Source: UBA1664 sp964531715
Lineage (GTDB): Bacteria > Pseudomonadota > Alphaproteobacteria > Micavibrionales > UBA1664
Direction: 5' to 3'
DNA: 64,000 nt
NCBI GenBank assembly: GCA_964531715.1
Contig: CAZHEE010000001.1
Coordinates: forward strand, 124,001 to 188,000
Under the pieces are notes generated by a model. The model was not told the origin of the DNA. It was given only the letters and a program-made list of their open reading frames with translations, and made no database searches. How positions within the stretch are numbered: the first letter of the stretch is position 1; the number at the start of each line of letters is the position of its first letter. A program made the position numbers and the translations under genes. Of this stretch, positions 15,511-24,368 are shown piece after piece.

Positions 15511-16647
15511 ATGGGAAGCGAATATAATAATAAAATCTTACAAGGCGATTGCCTTGATATCTTAAAAACTCTACCTGACGCAAGCGTCGATATGGTCTTT
15601 GCCGATCCGCCCTATAATATGCAGCTTGGCGGTGAGTTGCACAGACCCGATAATTCCAAGGTTGATGCTGTGACTGACCAATGGGATCAGTTTGAAACAA
15701 TGCGCCGTTATGATGAGCTAACGCTTGGCTGGCTGACCGAATGTCGCCGCGTTTTAAAGGATAACGGAACGCTCTGGGTGATCGGCAGCTATCATAATAT
15801 CTTCCGTGTTGGGGCAAGCCTAATGGATTGCGGCTACTGGATATTAAATGATGTCATTTGGCGTAAAAATAACCCAATGCCGAATTTTCGTGGCACGCGT
15901 TTATGCAATGCGCATGAGACGCTGATTTGGGCAGCGAAAGATAAAAACTCAAAATACACATTTAATTATGATGCGTTAAAGGAAATGAATGACGGGCTTC
16001 AAATGCGCTCAGATTGGCTGATGCCGATTTGCTCTGGCGGGGAGCGTCTAAAGGATGATGAAGGTCTCAAAGTTCATACAACACAAAAACCGGAAGCCCT
16101 TCTCTATCGTGTTCTGATGACCGCAACAAAACCGGGCGATGTTATTCTTGACCCGTTTTTCGGCACTGGCACAACAGGTGCGGTCGCAAAGAAAATGGGG
16201 CGTAATTTTATCGGAATTGAGCGCGAAACAAGATATATCGAGGCCGCACAGGCGCGTATTGATGCGATTAGCACGGCGGATTCAGACAGCCTGACTATCG
16301 CGACAAAGCGAGAGGAAGCACGCATTCCTTTTGCTATGTTGCTTGAAAACGGTTTGTTGAACCCCGGGACAGTTTTGACCTGCCCAAAAGGTAAAAATAA
16401 AGCAAGAGTCCATACGGACGGGTCGCTCGTAATGGAAGGGCAAAAGGCATCAATCCATAAAATGGGCGCAACGATTCAAAATGCGCCGAGTTGTAACGGT
16501 TGGACTTACTGGCATCATGAATCGCCCCAAGGAAAAGCCATTCCGATTGATGAGCTTCGAAAAATCTTAAGACAGAAAATTGCGACCTCAAGCCAATCGC
16601 CATCTTTCGCGGAACAAAATTCTGTGGACAATGTTAGCATTATGTAA
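15511..16647 (+). CDS. ccrM: CcrM-type adenine methyltransferase (GANTC)
   Basis: This solitary DNA N6-adenine methyltransferase marks GANTC sites and links methylation to the cell cycle in alphaproteobacteria. It is a beta-class enzyme: the catalytic DPPY is at residues 32-35 and the SAM motif DPFFGTGTTGA lies later. Strong CcrM segments are PDNSKVDAVTDQWDQFE and NPMPNFRGTRL. The C-terminal 100 residues match the CcrM RAMA-type domain, ending in ACNGWTYW-like SCNGWTYWH. I chose the ATG at 15511 over 15502 because it matches the short family N-terminus. No cognate restriction gene is nearby. Confidence 0.95.
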   Translation: MGSEYNNKILQGDCLDILKTLPDASVDMVFADPPYNMQLGGELHRPDNSKVDAVTDQWDQFETMRRYDELTLGWLTECRRVLKDNGTLWVIGSYHNIFRVGASLMDCGYWILNDVIWRKNNPMPNFRGTRLCNAHETLIWAAKDKNSKYTFNYDALKEMNDGLQMRSDWLMPICSGGERLKDDEGLKVHTTQKPEALLYRVLMTATKPGDVILDPFFGTGTTGAVAKKMGRNFIGIERETRYIEAAQARIDAISTADSDSLTIATKREEARIPFAMLLENGLLNPGTVLTCPKGKNKARVHTDGSLVMEGQKASIHKMGATIQNAPSCNGWTYWHHESPQGKAIPIDELRKILRQKIATSSQSPSFAEQNSVDNVSIM

Positions 16648-16690
16648 TACATAAGCGCTCTTGAGCATTTCTATCATGTAAGGTTTGATA

Positions 16691-16888
16691 ATGAATAAAT
16701 TACTACGCAGTATGACAAAGCGCACAATAAATGTGCCGAATGAAAATAAAATTATGGTCGCGCCTGATCGTGTTGCCGTGACGATTGATGTTAACAGCCA
16801 ATGCTGGCGTTATTTTGAAAATCTTGATGAGGATAGCCGCGCGATTATCGCCCGCGTCGTTGAAGATTATGTCGAGAGGCAGAGATAA
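16691..16888 (+). CDS. Small hypothetical protein
   Basis: This is a 65-aa protein between ccrM and lgt with an AAGG ribosome binding site 10 bp before the ATG. It has a basic N-terminus (MNKLLRSMTKRTINVP) and an acidic helical C-terminal half (YFENLDEDSRAIIARVVEDY). No signal peptide or membrane segment is seen. I do not recognise the family. The amphipathic C-terminal helix could mediate dimer or protein binding, but this is only a guess. Confidence 0.55.
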   Translation: MNKLLRSMTKRTINVPNENKIMVAPDRVAVTIDVNSQCWRYFENLDEDSRAIIARVVEDYVERQR

Positions 16889-16892
16889 TTTA

Positions 16893-16985
16893 GGTATTGG
16901 TTTTTGGAAATTGGTTATTAGTGATTGGAAGTTTGGTAGTTTTCTCATAATATAATCTCTTACAATCAACCCCCAACTCCCAATT
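16893..16985. repeat. Loose quasi-palindromic repeat (family G) before lgt
   Basis: GGTATTGGTTTTTGGAAATT followed by GGTTATTAGTGATTGG is answered by CAATCAACCCCCAACTCCCA on the other side. It occupies the region just upstream of the lgt start, so the lgt leader is element-derived. Confidence 0.4.
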
Positions 16986-16991
16986 AACACT

Positions 16992-17783
16992 ATGCCTTTC
17001 CCAGACATCGACCCTATAGCCCTTTCCATCGGGCCGATTGACATCAGATGGTATGCGCTGTCCTACATGGCAGGTTTTTTGCTCGGTTGGTGGGCAATAC
17101 GCAAATTTCTTGAACTCTATCCATCACAATATTTAACAAAAGAAAAAACCGATGACCTCCTGACATGGATTATTATTGGTGTCATCCTTGGTGGGCGGTT
17201 CGGTTATGTTGTATTCTACAATTTCCCCTATTACGCCGAAAAACCTTTAGAAGCCTTCATGATATGGCAAGGCGGCATGGCCTTTCATGGTGGGTTAATT
17301 GGGGTTATTCTCGCCATGATTGGTTTTGCGTGGAAAAATAAAATTCCGTTCTTCGCGTTCTCTGATAGAGTTGCAGTCGTCACGCCGATCGGTTTATTTT
17401 TCGGCAGATTAGCTAATTTCATTAATGGCGAATTATTCGGTCGCGCAACGGATTTGCCTTGGGGCATGGTGTTTCGCGAGGGCGATATTGCCCGCCATCC
17501 AAGCCAGCTTTATCAGGCATTGACAGAAGGTTTAATCCTGTTTTGTATTCTCGTTATTGCACAACATTACCCAAAAATTCGTGAGCATTTCGGCGTCTTA
17601 TCAGGGTTGTTTTTGTCGGCTTACGCCTTTATGCGTTTTTTTGTAGAATTTACACGCCAGCCCGACGCACATATCGGCTTTCTCTCATTCGGGCTTAGTA
17701 TGGGGCAGGTGCTTTGTATACCGATGTTCATGGCGGGTTTGGGGATTATAGTTTATGCTTTTAGAAGTCATGAAAAGGCTTGA
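16992..17783 (+). CDS. lgt: Prolipoprotein diacylglyceryl transferase
   Basis: Lgt attaches diacylglycerol to the lipobox cysteine of prolipoproteins in the inner membrane, the first step of lipoprotein maturation. The 263-aa protein has about seven membrane segments. Family signatures are IRWYALSYMAGF, GGMAFHGGLIG and the catalytic-region GRLANFINGELFGR, followed by HPSQLYQALTEG. It is followed, with overlap, by midA, the usual alphaproteobacterial pair. Confidence 0.97.
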   Translation: MPFPDIDPIALSIGPIDIRWYALSYMAGFLLGWWAIRKFLELYPSQYLTKEKTDDLLTWIIIGVILGGRFGYVVFYNFPYYAEKPLEAFMIWQGGMAFHGGLIGVILAMIGFAWKNKIPFFAFSDRVAVVTPIGLFFGRLANFINGELFGRATDLPWGMVFREGDIARHPSQLYQALTEGLILFCILVIAQHYPKIREHFGVLSGLFLSAYAFMRFFVEFTRQPDAHIGFLSFGLSMGQVLCIPMFMAGLGIIVYAFRSHEKA

Positions 17784-18774
17784 CCATTTCATGGCGGAAG
17801 CCTTGGCCGCTTATTACAACAATAAAGACCCTTTAGGCAGAAAAGGCGACTTTACAACTGCGCCTGAAATATCCCAATTATTCGGTGAAATCATCGGCAT
17901 ATGGGCCGCGCAAAAATGGTTTGAGATGGGAAGCCCTAAAGCCTTCAACCTCATAGAACTCGGACCCGGGCGTGGGACACTCTTGGCTGACCTTCTCCGC
18001 GCGACAAAACATGTTGATGGCTTCCATACGGCGGCAAGCATATATCTTGTTGAAACCAGTGAAGCTTTGAGGCAGAAGCAAAAAGACACCCTTTGTTATT
18101 GCGAGGAGCAACGCGACAAAGCAATCCATACGATAGTACCTATGGATTGCCGCGCTTCGCCAAAGGCTTCGCTCGTAATGACGGAAAAAATTAGATGGCA
18201 TGGCCATCTCAATGAAGTGCCAACCGATAAACCCATCATCATCATCGCGAATGAATTTTTTGATGCGCTACCAATACGGCAATTTAAGTTTGAGAATAAT
18301 AATTGGCTTGAACACTATATCGACGACAACAAATCTGTCTGGCAAGTTACAGAAATTCCGCCATTGAAAAGTACTTTGCCTCAACTGCATGAAGGTGCAA
18401 TATATGAATATTCGCATGCGCAAGAGGATTATGCAAACCTTATCGCAAATTATTCAGGCTGTGCACTTATTATTGATTACGGCTATTTAAAGTCTGCCTA
18501 TGGCGATAGTTTACAAGCTATGAAGAACCATCGATATTCCACCTTGACCGTAAATGTCGGGACATCCGACATCACCAGTCATATTGATTTTGAATGGTTA
18601 TCAAGCTTTTTTAAACAAACAAAAATGCAGTCTCAACGTGATTTCTTAACCGAAAACGGCATCGCCATCCGCTATAAGCAACTCAATAATCCTGTGCTTT
18701 TAAGCGGTTATGAGAGGCTCATCCATCCTGAACAAATGGGTGATTTATTCAAGGTAATGGAGGTTGACTTATAA
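17755..18774 (+). CDS. MidA/NDUFAF7-family SAM-dependent methyltransferase with in-frame insertion
   Basis: Members of this family (COG1565) include NDUFAF7, which methylates a complex I subunit. Diagnostic segments are GRKGDFTTAPEISQLFGE, ELGPGRGTLLADLL (SAM motif I) and ANEFFDALPIRQF. Residues about 114-143 (CYCEEQRDKAIHTIVPMDCR onward) are a translated palindromic element. They sit between LRQKQKD and RWHGHLNEVP, which are contiguous in normal family members. The start is uncertain: the ATG at 17770 is an alternative, and both overlap lgt. The target protein is unknown. Confidence 0.88.
   Translation: MLLEVMKRLDHFMAEALAAYYNNKDPLGRKGDFTTAPEISQLFGEIIGIWAAQKWFEMGSPKAFNLIELGPGRGTLLADLLRATKHVDGFHTAASIYLVETSEALRQKQKDTLCYCEEQRDKAIHTIVPMDCRASPKASLVMTEKIRWHGHLNEVPTDKPIIIIANEFFDALPIRQFKFENNNWLEHYIDDNKSVWQVTEIPPLKSTLPQLHEGAIYEYSHAQEDYANLIANYSGCALIIDYGYLKSAYGDSLQAMKNHRYSTLTVNVGTSDITSHIDFEWLSSFFKQTKMQSQRDFLTENGIAIRYKQLNNPVLLSGYERLIHPEQMGDLFKVMEVDL
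18095..18182. repeat. Family D palindromic element inside midA
   Basis: The 88-bp copy begins GTTATTGCGAGGAGCAACGC and ends GGCTTCGCTCGTAATGAC, with the core CAATCCATACGATAGT. It closely matches the copy at the rnhB end. Here the TAG in the core is out of frame, so the gene stays open. Confidence 0.85.
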
Positions 18775-19539
18775 GTCTTTAAATGATTTTTGCCAGACAA
18801 CTGTTTTTAAGGTCGGCTCCTCAAAAAAACTTATTTCATCCAACTGCCCTCTAAATGTTGCAATAGAGCTAATCTGCGTCATATCTTCAACACTAACATC
18901 ATTGATATTGATACGCATACGGACCGCAAAATTTCTTTTATGATGAGTGTTATTATAACGATATTTCTCTACAGTTTCGATAAGGTCATTGGCCTCTCTC
19001 GGCAATACGGGAATTTGAGAGATACTAAATTTGTTATCAGGAATAAACCGCATCTCTCTGGGAAAAAACGTAGAAAATCTATTCAAGCCGCATTCTGAAG
19101 TCAGATTATTGGGAAATGGAAACATTACCGCACCATTATTCGATAATTCGAATCCCGGCAAAATTTCAAAGGCTTTTGCATCAAAATTATACCGCCCGAC
19201 TTGTACATAACTAACGACCTCTATCCGTGTCGGAAATTGTGAAGTATAGTAATCAAGCTCGTTTCTCACACCCTCAATAATATTTTGCCAAATAAAATCA
19301 TCTTGAAAATATTGATTATAAATCGGGCAGTTTATTGCGTGCAAGTATGCGTTCAACGCGCTTTCATTACTTAGACTATATTTCCCGAATTTCCAAAGTA
19401 GCTTTGATAAATTCGCATGGCTCGCAGGAATGTAATTGAGGGACAGGCGTTCCTCATCAATCGTTAAATTTGTTTCTTTTTGAGCATAAGAATGCACGCT
19501 TACACACATGAACAAAATAATAATGAAAAAATATCTCAT
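18769..19539 (-). CDS. Secreted hypothetical protein
   Basis: The 256-aa product has a clear signal peptide (MRYFFIIILFMCVSVHSYAQ, cleavage near SYA). The mature part is mixed alpha/beta with NYIPASHANLSKLLWKFGKYS near its start and repeated aromatic residues. It may belong to the DUF4852 group, but I am not sure. It converges with midA, overlapping its stop by 6 bp, and its start overlaps the mutY stop by 4 bp, so it is probably co-transcribed with mutY. No catalytic motif is seen; a periplasmic role is likely. Confidence 0.65.
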   Translation of the reverse strand: MRYFFIIILFMCVSVHSYAQKETNLTIDEERLSLNYIPASHANLSKLLWKFGKYSLSNESALNAYLHAINCPIYNQYFQDDFIWQNIIEGVRNELDYYTSQFPTRIEVVSYVQVGRYNFDAKAFEILPGFELSNNGAVMFPFPNNLTSECGLNRFSTFFPREMRFIPDNKFSISQIPVLPREANDLIETVEKYRYNNTHHKRNFAVRMRININDVSVEDMTQISSIATFRGQLDEISFFEEPTLKTVVWQKSFKDL

Positions 19540-20567
19540 AGTTCAGACTTTATCATATTCCATAGTTTTTGAAACAAGCTTGGCAAACCAATGTCATCAA
19601 CATCATTAAAATCTATCATATTCTCATGGTTTTCGAACATAATAACAGGATAAAGCGTGAGCGCGAAATGTGTAAACACATGTCTGATTTTTCGTGAAGC
19701 ATCATAGCCTACCTCAGGCAGAGCTTCTTTTACATCCACCCATTCAGACGTCGGAAAGCCCTTCATACCGGCCAGCATGCCTGTCTCCCCTCGCGTTTCA
19801 ATGCCAATCTTATTATCTTTAAAATAGATATAAGCAAGCGCATGTTTTTCAGGAAGTTTCTTTTTCGGCAGTTTGATTGGATAGAGAGAGGCATCGCCAT
19901 GCTTATAGCCTTCGCAATAATCATGTATCGGACAAAGCACACAAGCCGGATTTTTAGGCGTACAAATCGTTGCGCCCAAATCCATCAGCGATTGGGCAAA
20001 ACATGAAGGTCTGTTTGTATTCTCGCCTTGAAATAGCAATTTCGCTTTGGTTTTTATCTCTGGCTTTGCCGTAGGCATCGGTGTTTGAATACGATAAAGA
20101 CGGGTCACAACACGCTCGACATTGCCGTCAATGACTGTTGCAGGCACATCAAAAGCGATTGAGGCAATCGCGGCAGAGGTATAATCCCCTATTCCGGGCA
20201 ACTTTTTTAATTCCTGAATATCTTGAGGAAATGCGCCATCATATTCATTAACAATCTCATTCGCGCATTTATGTAAGTTACGCGCGCGGCTGTAATAGCC
20301 AAGCCCTGCCCATTCTTTTAATACATCTTCACGCTCAGCATCTGCCAAAGCTTTCACATCAGGCCAGATAGAAATGAATTTCTCAAAATGGGGCTTTACC
20401 GCCTGAACGGTCGTTTGTTGAAGCATAATCTCGGATAGCCACACATGATAAGGGTTAGGTCTCACACCCATTTTTGACCGCCAAGGCAAAACCCGCGCAT
20501 GATTATCGTACCAATCGAGCATTGCGTCGCGGATTGCCGATGGTGTAGAATGGGTTTTAGTTATCAT
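19536..20567 (-). CDS. mutY: A/G-specific adenine DNA glycosylase
   Basis: MutY removes adenine mispaired with 8-oxoguanine. The catalytic Glu46 lies in LSEIMLQQTTV, the helix-hairpin-helix is LPGIGDYTSAA at 123-133, and Asp147 is in VIDGNVERV. The 4Fe-4S loop CTPKNPACVLCPIHDYC has the C-X6-C-X2-C-X5-C pattern. A C-terminal NUDIX-like domain recognises 8-oxoG. I chose the ATG at 20567; a TTG farther upstream is possible. The start shares the CATG palindrome with the divergent dciA-like start at 20566. Confidence 0.95.
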   Translation of the reverse strand: MITKTHSTPSAIRDAMLDWYDNHARVLPWRSKMGVRPNPYHVWLSEIMLQQTTVQAVKPHFEKFISIWPDVKALADAEREDVLKEWAGLGYYSRARNLHKCANEIVNEYDGAFPQDIQELKKLPGIGDYTSAAIASIAFDVPATVIDGNVERVVTRLYRIQTPMPTAKPEIKTKAKLLFQGENTNRPSCFAQSLMDLGATICTPKNPACVLCPIHDYCEGYKHGDASLYPIKLPKKKLPEKHALAYIYFKDNKIGIETRGETGMLAGMKGFPTSEWVDVKEALPEVGYDASRKIRHVFTHFALTLYPVIMFENHENMIDFNDVDDIGLPSLFQKLWNMIKSEL

Positions 20568-21087
20568 GACAGGCAAGAATAAAGACAAAATTAACTTTGA
20601 CAAGCGCGGCTATCACTCCGCGCCGCTGGCCAATATTATGCCTAAAATGATGAAAAAACTCGGCGGTGTAGCTCAGGCGAAAAATACCGCGAGCATGATA
20701 AAGCTCCTCAATCACTGGCCTGCGATCATCGGGCAGGATATGGCGGTCAAAACTATGCCCGAGCGCATCTCCTTTCATCAGCAGAAAAACAGGCAAACAG
20801 GGGAGCAGGAGAAATTTCGTGTCCTAAAAATTAAGGCGGAAAGTGCGGTTGTGACTGCTCTTGCTATGCGTGAGGCAATTATTTTGGAGCGATTGAATCG
20901 CTTGTTCGGGGCGGAAGATTTTAAAAAACTGACTTTTATTCAGGGCAGTATGACCGCGTGTAAATCACATATTAAACCTCAAAAAGCAAACGCTGAACCT
21001 CTTACGCTTCCCGATATTGTGGACCCTGTTTTGAAAAGCAGGCTTGAATCTTTAGGGCAGGCTGTTATGAATAGCGCAACGAAATAA
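20566..21087 (+). CDS. DUF721 (DciA-like) protein
   Basis: This 173-aa protein carries a DUF721 domain, residues about 20-125 (IMPKMMKKLGG, LLNHWPAIIGQDMAVKTMPE, LKIKAESAVVTALAMREAII). DciA of this family loads the replicative helicase in bacteria without DnaC. The gene lies next to mutY and upstream of DsbA and smc, the conserved alphaproteobacterial neighbourhood. Its start codon overlaps that of mutY on the other strand. The helicase-loading role here is inferred from the family. Confidence 0.8.
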   Translation: MTGKNKDKINFDKRGYHSAPLANIMPKMMKKLGGVAQAKNTASMIKLLNHWPAIIGQDMAVKTMPERISFHQQKNRQTGEQEKFRVLKIKAESAVVTALAMREAIILERLNRLFGAEDFKKLTFIQGSMTACKSHIKPQKANAEPLTLPDIVDPVLKSRLESLGQAVMNSATK

Positions 21088-21105
21088 ACAAAACACAGGA
21101 CATTT

Positions 21106-21672
21106 ATGAAAGTCAACGCAAGCGCATTAAAGGTCGGCAATATTATCGAGCATGATAATCGCCTTCTGATGGTTATGGGGACGGAAATCACTAAACCGGG
21201 AAAAGGTGGCGCCTATGCAACACATACGCTTCGCGATATTCGCACAGGAAATAAGGATGTTATCCGCTTCCGTTCTCAGGAAGGGGTGGATAAAGTGCGC
21301 CTCGATGATTATGAATGCCAGTATTTATTCGCTGATGGTGACCTTTACACATTCATGGATACAAGCACATATGAGCAGTTCGAGCTTCATGCCGACCTCA
21401 TCGGCTATGCCAAAGTATTTTTACAAGACGGCATAATGGTGACAGTTGAGAAATATGATGAAGAGCCGCTTAAAGTAACGCTTCCCGATATGATTACAAT
21501 GGAAGTTGTCGAGTGCGAACCCGTTGTAAAAGGGCAAACGGCCTCCTCATCATATAAGCCCGGTATTCTTGAAAATGGGGAGCGGATTATGATCCCGCCG
21601 CATATTGATGCGGGAACGCGTGTCGTCCTCAAAACCGAAGATGGCTCTTACGTCGAAAGAGCGAAGGATTAA
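21106..21672 (+). CDS. efp: Elongation factor P
   Basis: EF-P relieves ribosome stalling at polyproline stretches. The 188-aa protein has the three beta-barrel domains of the family. The modified loop is KPGKGGAY with Lys33 as the likely beta-lysylation site. The C-terminal signature TGERI-like ENGERIMIPPHIDAGTRV is clear. It follows the dciA-like gene by 18 bp and precedes the inositol monophosphatase gene by 2 bp. No epmA or epmB is visible in the window. Confidence 0.97.
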   Translation: MKVNASALKVGNIIEHDNRLLMVMGTEITKPGKGGAYATHTLRDIRTGNKDVIRFRSQEGVDKVRLDDYECQYLFADGDLYTFMDTSTYEQFELHADLIGYAKVFLQDGIMVTVEKYDEEPLKVTLPDMITMEVVECEPVVKGQTASSSYKPGILENGERIMIPPHIDAGTRVVLKTEDGSYVERAKD

Positions 21673-21674
21673 CC

Positions 21675-22469
21675 ATGGCAACGCCACCAATTATTAACAT
21701 TATGTCACGCGCGGCGGAAAAGGCCGCCAGATCTCTTAAACGCGATTTTTACGAGGTAGAAAATCTACAAATTTCGGTCAAAGGACCGGGAGATTTCGTT
21801 TCTGCCGCCGATAAACGTGCCGAACAGATTATCTATGAAGAACTCCTGAAAGCGCGGCCTGATGCAGCGTTTCTTATGGAAGAAAGCGGCGAAGTTAAAG
21901 GCAAGGGCAATAGCCGATTTATTATCGACCCGCTGGACGGAACAAACAATTTTCTTCATGGCGTGCCGTACTGGTGTATTTCAATTGCCCTTGAAGAGGC
22001 AGGAAAAATGACAGCCGCAGTCATCCTCGATCCGATTGGGGATGAGATGTTTTACGCCACAAAGGGCGGCGGCGCATGGATGCGCGGTAATAAACGCCTA
22101 CGTGTTTCAGGGCGTAAGGATATGGCGATGTGCCTGCTGGCCTCCAATATTCCGTTAAACCCTGATTGTTTTAAGGAATATCAAGACAGGCTTGCCAATA
22201 TTTACAAACGCAAAACGGTTGTACGCTCGAACGGTGCGACCGCCCTCGACCTTGCCTATGTTGCCGCAGGGCGTTATGACGGATTTTATCAAGGGCATAA
22301 AACCGATGGACCAAAGCCTTGGGATTTGGCGGCAGGAACACTGATTGTCCGTGAGGCAGGCGGTATGGTCACACAAATTAACGGTCAATCCGACCCTGTG
22401 TTTCATCACAATGTCCTTGCCGGGAACGAACACATCCACGCTCAATTAAAAGATATTTTTAATACTTAA
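21675..22469 (+). CDS. suhB: Inositol monophosphatase family protein (SuhB-like)
   Basis: This Mg/Li-sensitive phosphatase family hydrolyses inositol monophosphate and also includes SuhB, an rRNA transcription factor partner. Metal-binding motifs are visible: EESGE, IIDPLDGTNNFLHGVPYW and KPWDLAAGTLIVREAGG. At 264 aa it has normal length. It is directly downstream of efp with a 2-bp gap, a frequent pairing in alphaproteobacteria. Substrate or regulatory role cannot be told apart from sequence. Confidence 0.9.
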   Translation: MATPPIINIMSRAAEKAARSLKRDFYEVENLQISVKGPGDFVSAADKRAEQIIYEELLKARPDAAFLMEESGEVKGKGNSRFIIDPLDGTNNFLHGVPYWCISIALEEAGKMTAAVILDPIGDEMFYATKGGGAWMRGNKRLRVSGRKDMAMCLLASNIPLNPDCFKEYQDRLANIYKRKTVVRSNGATALDLAYVAAGRYDGFYQGHKTDGPKPWDLAAGTLIVREAGGMVTQINGQSDPVFHHNVLAGNEHIHAQLKDIFNT

Positions 22470-22491
22470 AAAAATCAGCTATCATTTTCAT

Positions 22492-23328
22492 ATGAAAATT
22501 GGTTTATTTTATTATTTGCTCATAGGGCTGTTTGGCTTTTCTGTATCATTGAAAGCCCAAGATACGCCACGCCCCATGCCAAAACCTGTTGAGATGGTGA
22601 CGCCGACTGTTAAGCCCATTTTATCCTCGCAATCAGATAGTGGCAGCTTCACTATGAAAAACAGCAAATATATGGTGAGTGCGAATGATAGGCAGTCAAA
22701 TAATACTATTCTAACACCCCCTGCCCTACCTCAAGCAAAAACGCGACTGGTTACAGCCGAACAAGAAAACAGTAATTTTCTGAGACCTATCGTTAAACCG
22801 CTACAAATCTTCTTCAAGCCGCGCCCTCAAGATGAGTTTGAAAATCGGGTTATTGCACGCTATACGAATGATCAGGTTGATGACCGCATGGCAGGCGGTC
22901 GCGGTCAGTCCATTGATAATCAACGTCTTCCTGCACAACCCGATCCCCCAAGAAGCCAGCTTCGCGAGACAAGGGAACACTCACCTTTTAAAACAGCGCA
23001 ACTGCCTCGCGCCGCTCGGAATGTAGGAAACACACCGATAATTTTATTTTTCAAAGAAAACTCATCAGAGCTTGAAGTCGGTCAAATGCAGGTTGTCGGA
23101 AGCGATATAGAAGCTGTTCTAAAACGTACGCCAAACAAACGCGCGACCATTTATGGCTATGCCGAGCGTGGCGGGCAAAATGCTAATGAGCTATCCATGA
23201 AACGCGCTCAACTGATCGCCGATCACCTGATGTCAAAAGGTATTGAGGCCAATCGTTTAGATGTTCGCGCTATGGGCAATGACACAAGCATCAGTCCTAA
23301 AAACAGAGTTGATGTGATTTTACTGTAA
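22492..23328 (+). CDS. OmpA-family periplasmic protein
   Basis: The 278-aa product starts with a signal peptide (cleavage near SLKAQ). A long proline-rich, probably disordered stretch follows to about residue 175. The C-terminal 95 residues form an OmpA-like peptidoglycan-binding domain (IILFFKENSSELE, YGYAERGGQNANELSMKRAQ, RLDVRAMGND). No lipobox or beta-barrel is seen. It could tether a complex to the cell wall. It is at the end of the dciA-efp-suhB run. Confidence 0.8.
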   Translation: MKIGLFYYLLIGLFGFSVSLKAQDTPRPMPKPVEMVTPTVKPILSSQSDSGSFTMKNSKYMVSANDRQSNNTILTPPALPQAKTRLVTAEQENSNFLRPIVKPLQIFFKPRPQDEFENRVIARYTNDQVDDRMAGGRGQSIDNQRLPAQPDPPRSQLRETREHSPFKTAQLPRAARNVGNTPIILFFKENSSELEVGQMQVVGSDIEAVLKRTPNKRATIYGYAERGGQNANELSMKRAQLIADHLMSKGIEANRLDVRAMGNDTSISPKNRVDVILL

Positions 23329-23338
23329 TTTTCAATAT

Positions 23339-23437
23339 ACATCCCCTCCACCTCAGGGGGAGGGTTAGGGAGGGGGTGTTTTAAACTATATATTTAACGC
23401 CCTCCCCTTGATCCCCTCCCTGAGGGAGGGGGATGTC
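23339..23437. repeat. CCCTCCC palindromic element (family E-like)
   Basis: ACATCCCCTCCACCTCAGGG and its continuation are mirrored by CCCTCCCTGAGGGAGGGGGA ending in TGT. This roughly 99-bp inverted repeat could act as a terminator after the OmpA-family gene. Related G/C-run palindromes lie at 42811-42916 and, in-frame, in trmFO. Together with 23543-23618 it fills the gap before dsbA. Confidence 0.6.
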
Positions 23438-23542
23438 TATTATTTTATAATAATGAACTATAAATCGGTGCATAAAGCGTGGCTGTTTTCATTATAGATT
23501 TGACATTTAACCCCTTTATAGGCTTCATTCTTTTATAAGACT

Positions 23543-23618
23543 GTCATCCCGAGCGTAGTCGAGGGATCTGATTTGTAAATGGATTCCTCCGCTCGCTTCA
23601 AAGCTCGGTCGAAATGAC
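23543..23618. repeat. Family B palindromic element before dsbA
   Basis: It begins GTCATCCCGAGCGTAGTCG and ends AGCTCGGTCGAAATGAC, 28 bp before the dsbA start. It is nearly identical at its left end to 57918-57996. Confidence 0.75.
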
Positions 23619-23646
23619 AATAACAACCATAATATGTGAAAAGCCC

Positions 23647-24360
23647 ATGAAAAAGAAAATACTCCTCCCCTCAATCTGCATCGTCGCTTTATTAGGGTCA
23701 ATAAGTGTGCTCCATCTCAGTGCGCAAGATGCCGATGAAGATTTGCAGGCGCAAACGCTTGAAGTTCAAAACGAAGCAGAAACTATAGAACAATCAGAGC
23801 CAGAAAGCTTGTCTCAAATCTCAACAACTTCGGATGGTGCGCTTGTGATTGGGGCGGATGATGCACCTGTAACGCTTGTTGAATATAGCTCGCTATCCTG
23901 TAGCCACTGTGCATCTTTTCATACGGCAACGCTTCCTGACCTGAAAGCCGACTATGTCGATGAAGGATTACTGAAAATTATTTTTAAGGATTTTCCGACC
24001 AATGCACCTGCCATGGAAGCCTCAAAATTATTGCGATGTGTGCCGCTTGACCAACGTTATGACTTTATGAACCTTTTGTTTGAGCAACAAATGCAATGGG
24101 CGGCGGTAAGCGACTATCGACAAAAGCTTAAGCAGTATGCCGCCCTCCTCGGTGTCTCAAGCGAGAAGGCTGATGAATGCATGGATAACACGGCAGCTGA
24201 AGACAATATTGTCGCGGGCATGCAGGTTGCAAATTCAAAATATGAGGTTACCTCAACACCAAGCTTTGTAATGAACCCTGGTGAGGACATCCTTATCGGT
24301 GCGCGTCCCTATGGCGAGTTTTCAAGTCGCATTGAAGCGATTATAAATGCCAGTGAGTAA
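23647..24360 (+). CDS. DsbA-family thiol:disulfide oxidoreductase
   Basis: This is a periplasmic thioredoxin-fold protein. A signal peptide (MKKKILLPSICIVALLGS) is followed by an acidic linker and a DsbA domain with the CSHC active site at residues 85-88 (SSLSCSHCASFH) and the cis-Pro segment TSTPSFVM near the end. I chose the ATG at 23647; the longer frame runs into a repeat. It is 8 bp upstream of smc, the usual alphaproteobacterial context (COG1651). Confidence 0.9.
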   Translation: MKKKILLPSICIVALLGSISVLHLSAQDADEDLQAQTLEVQNEAETIEQSEPESLSQISTTSDGALVIGADDAPVTLVEYSSLSCSHCASFHTATLPDLKADYVDEGLLKIIFKDFPTNAPAMEASKLLRCVPLDQRYDFMNLLFEQQMQWAAVSDYRQKLKQYAALLGVSSEKADECMDNTAAEDNIVAGMQVANSKYEVTSTPSFVMNPGEDILIGARPYGEFSSRIEAIINASE

Positions 24361-24368
24361 CTGAAGCC

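Noticed and set aside
23339..23618. Possible CRISPR array
   Set aside because: The repeats are single palindromes of different families without regular spacing or unique spacers.
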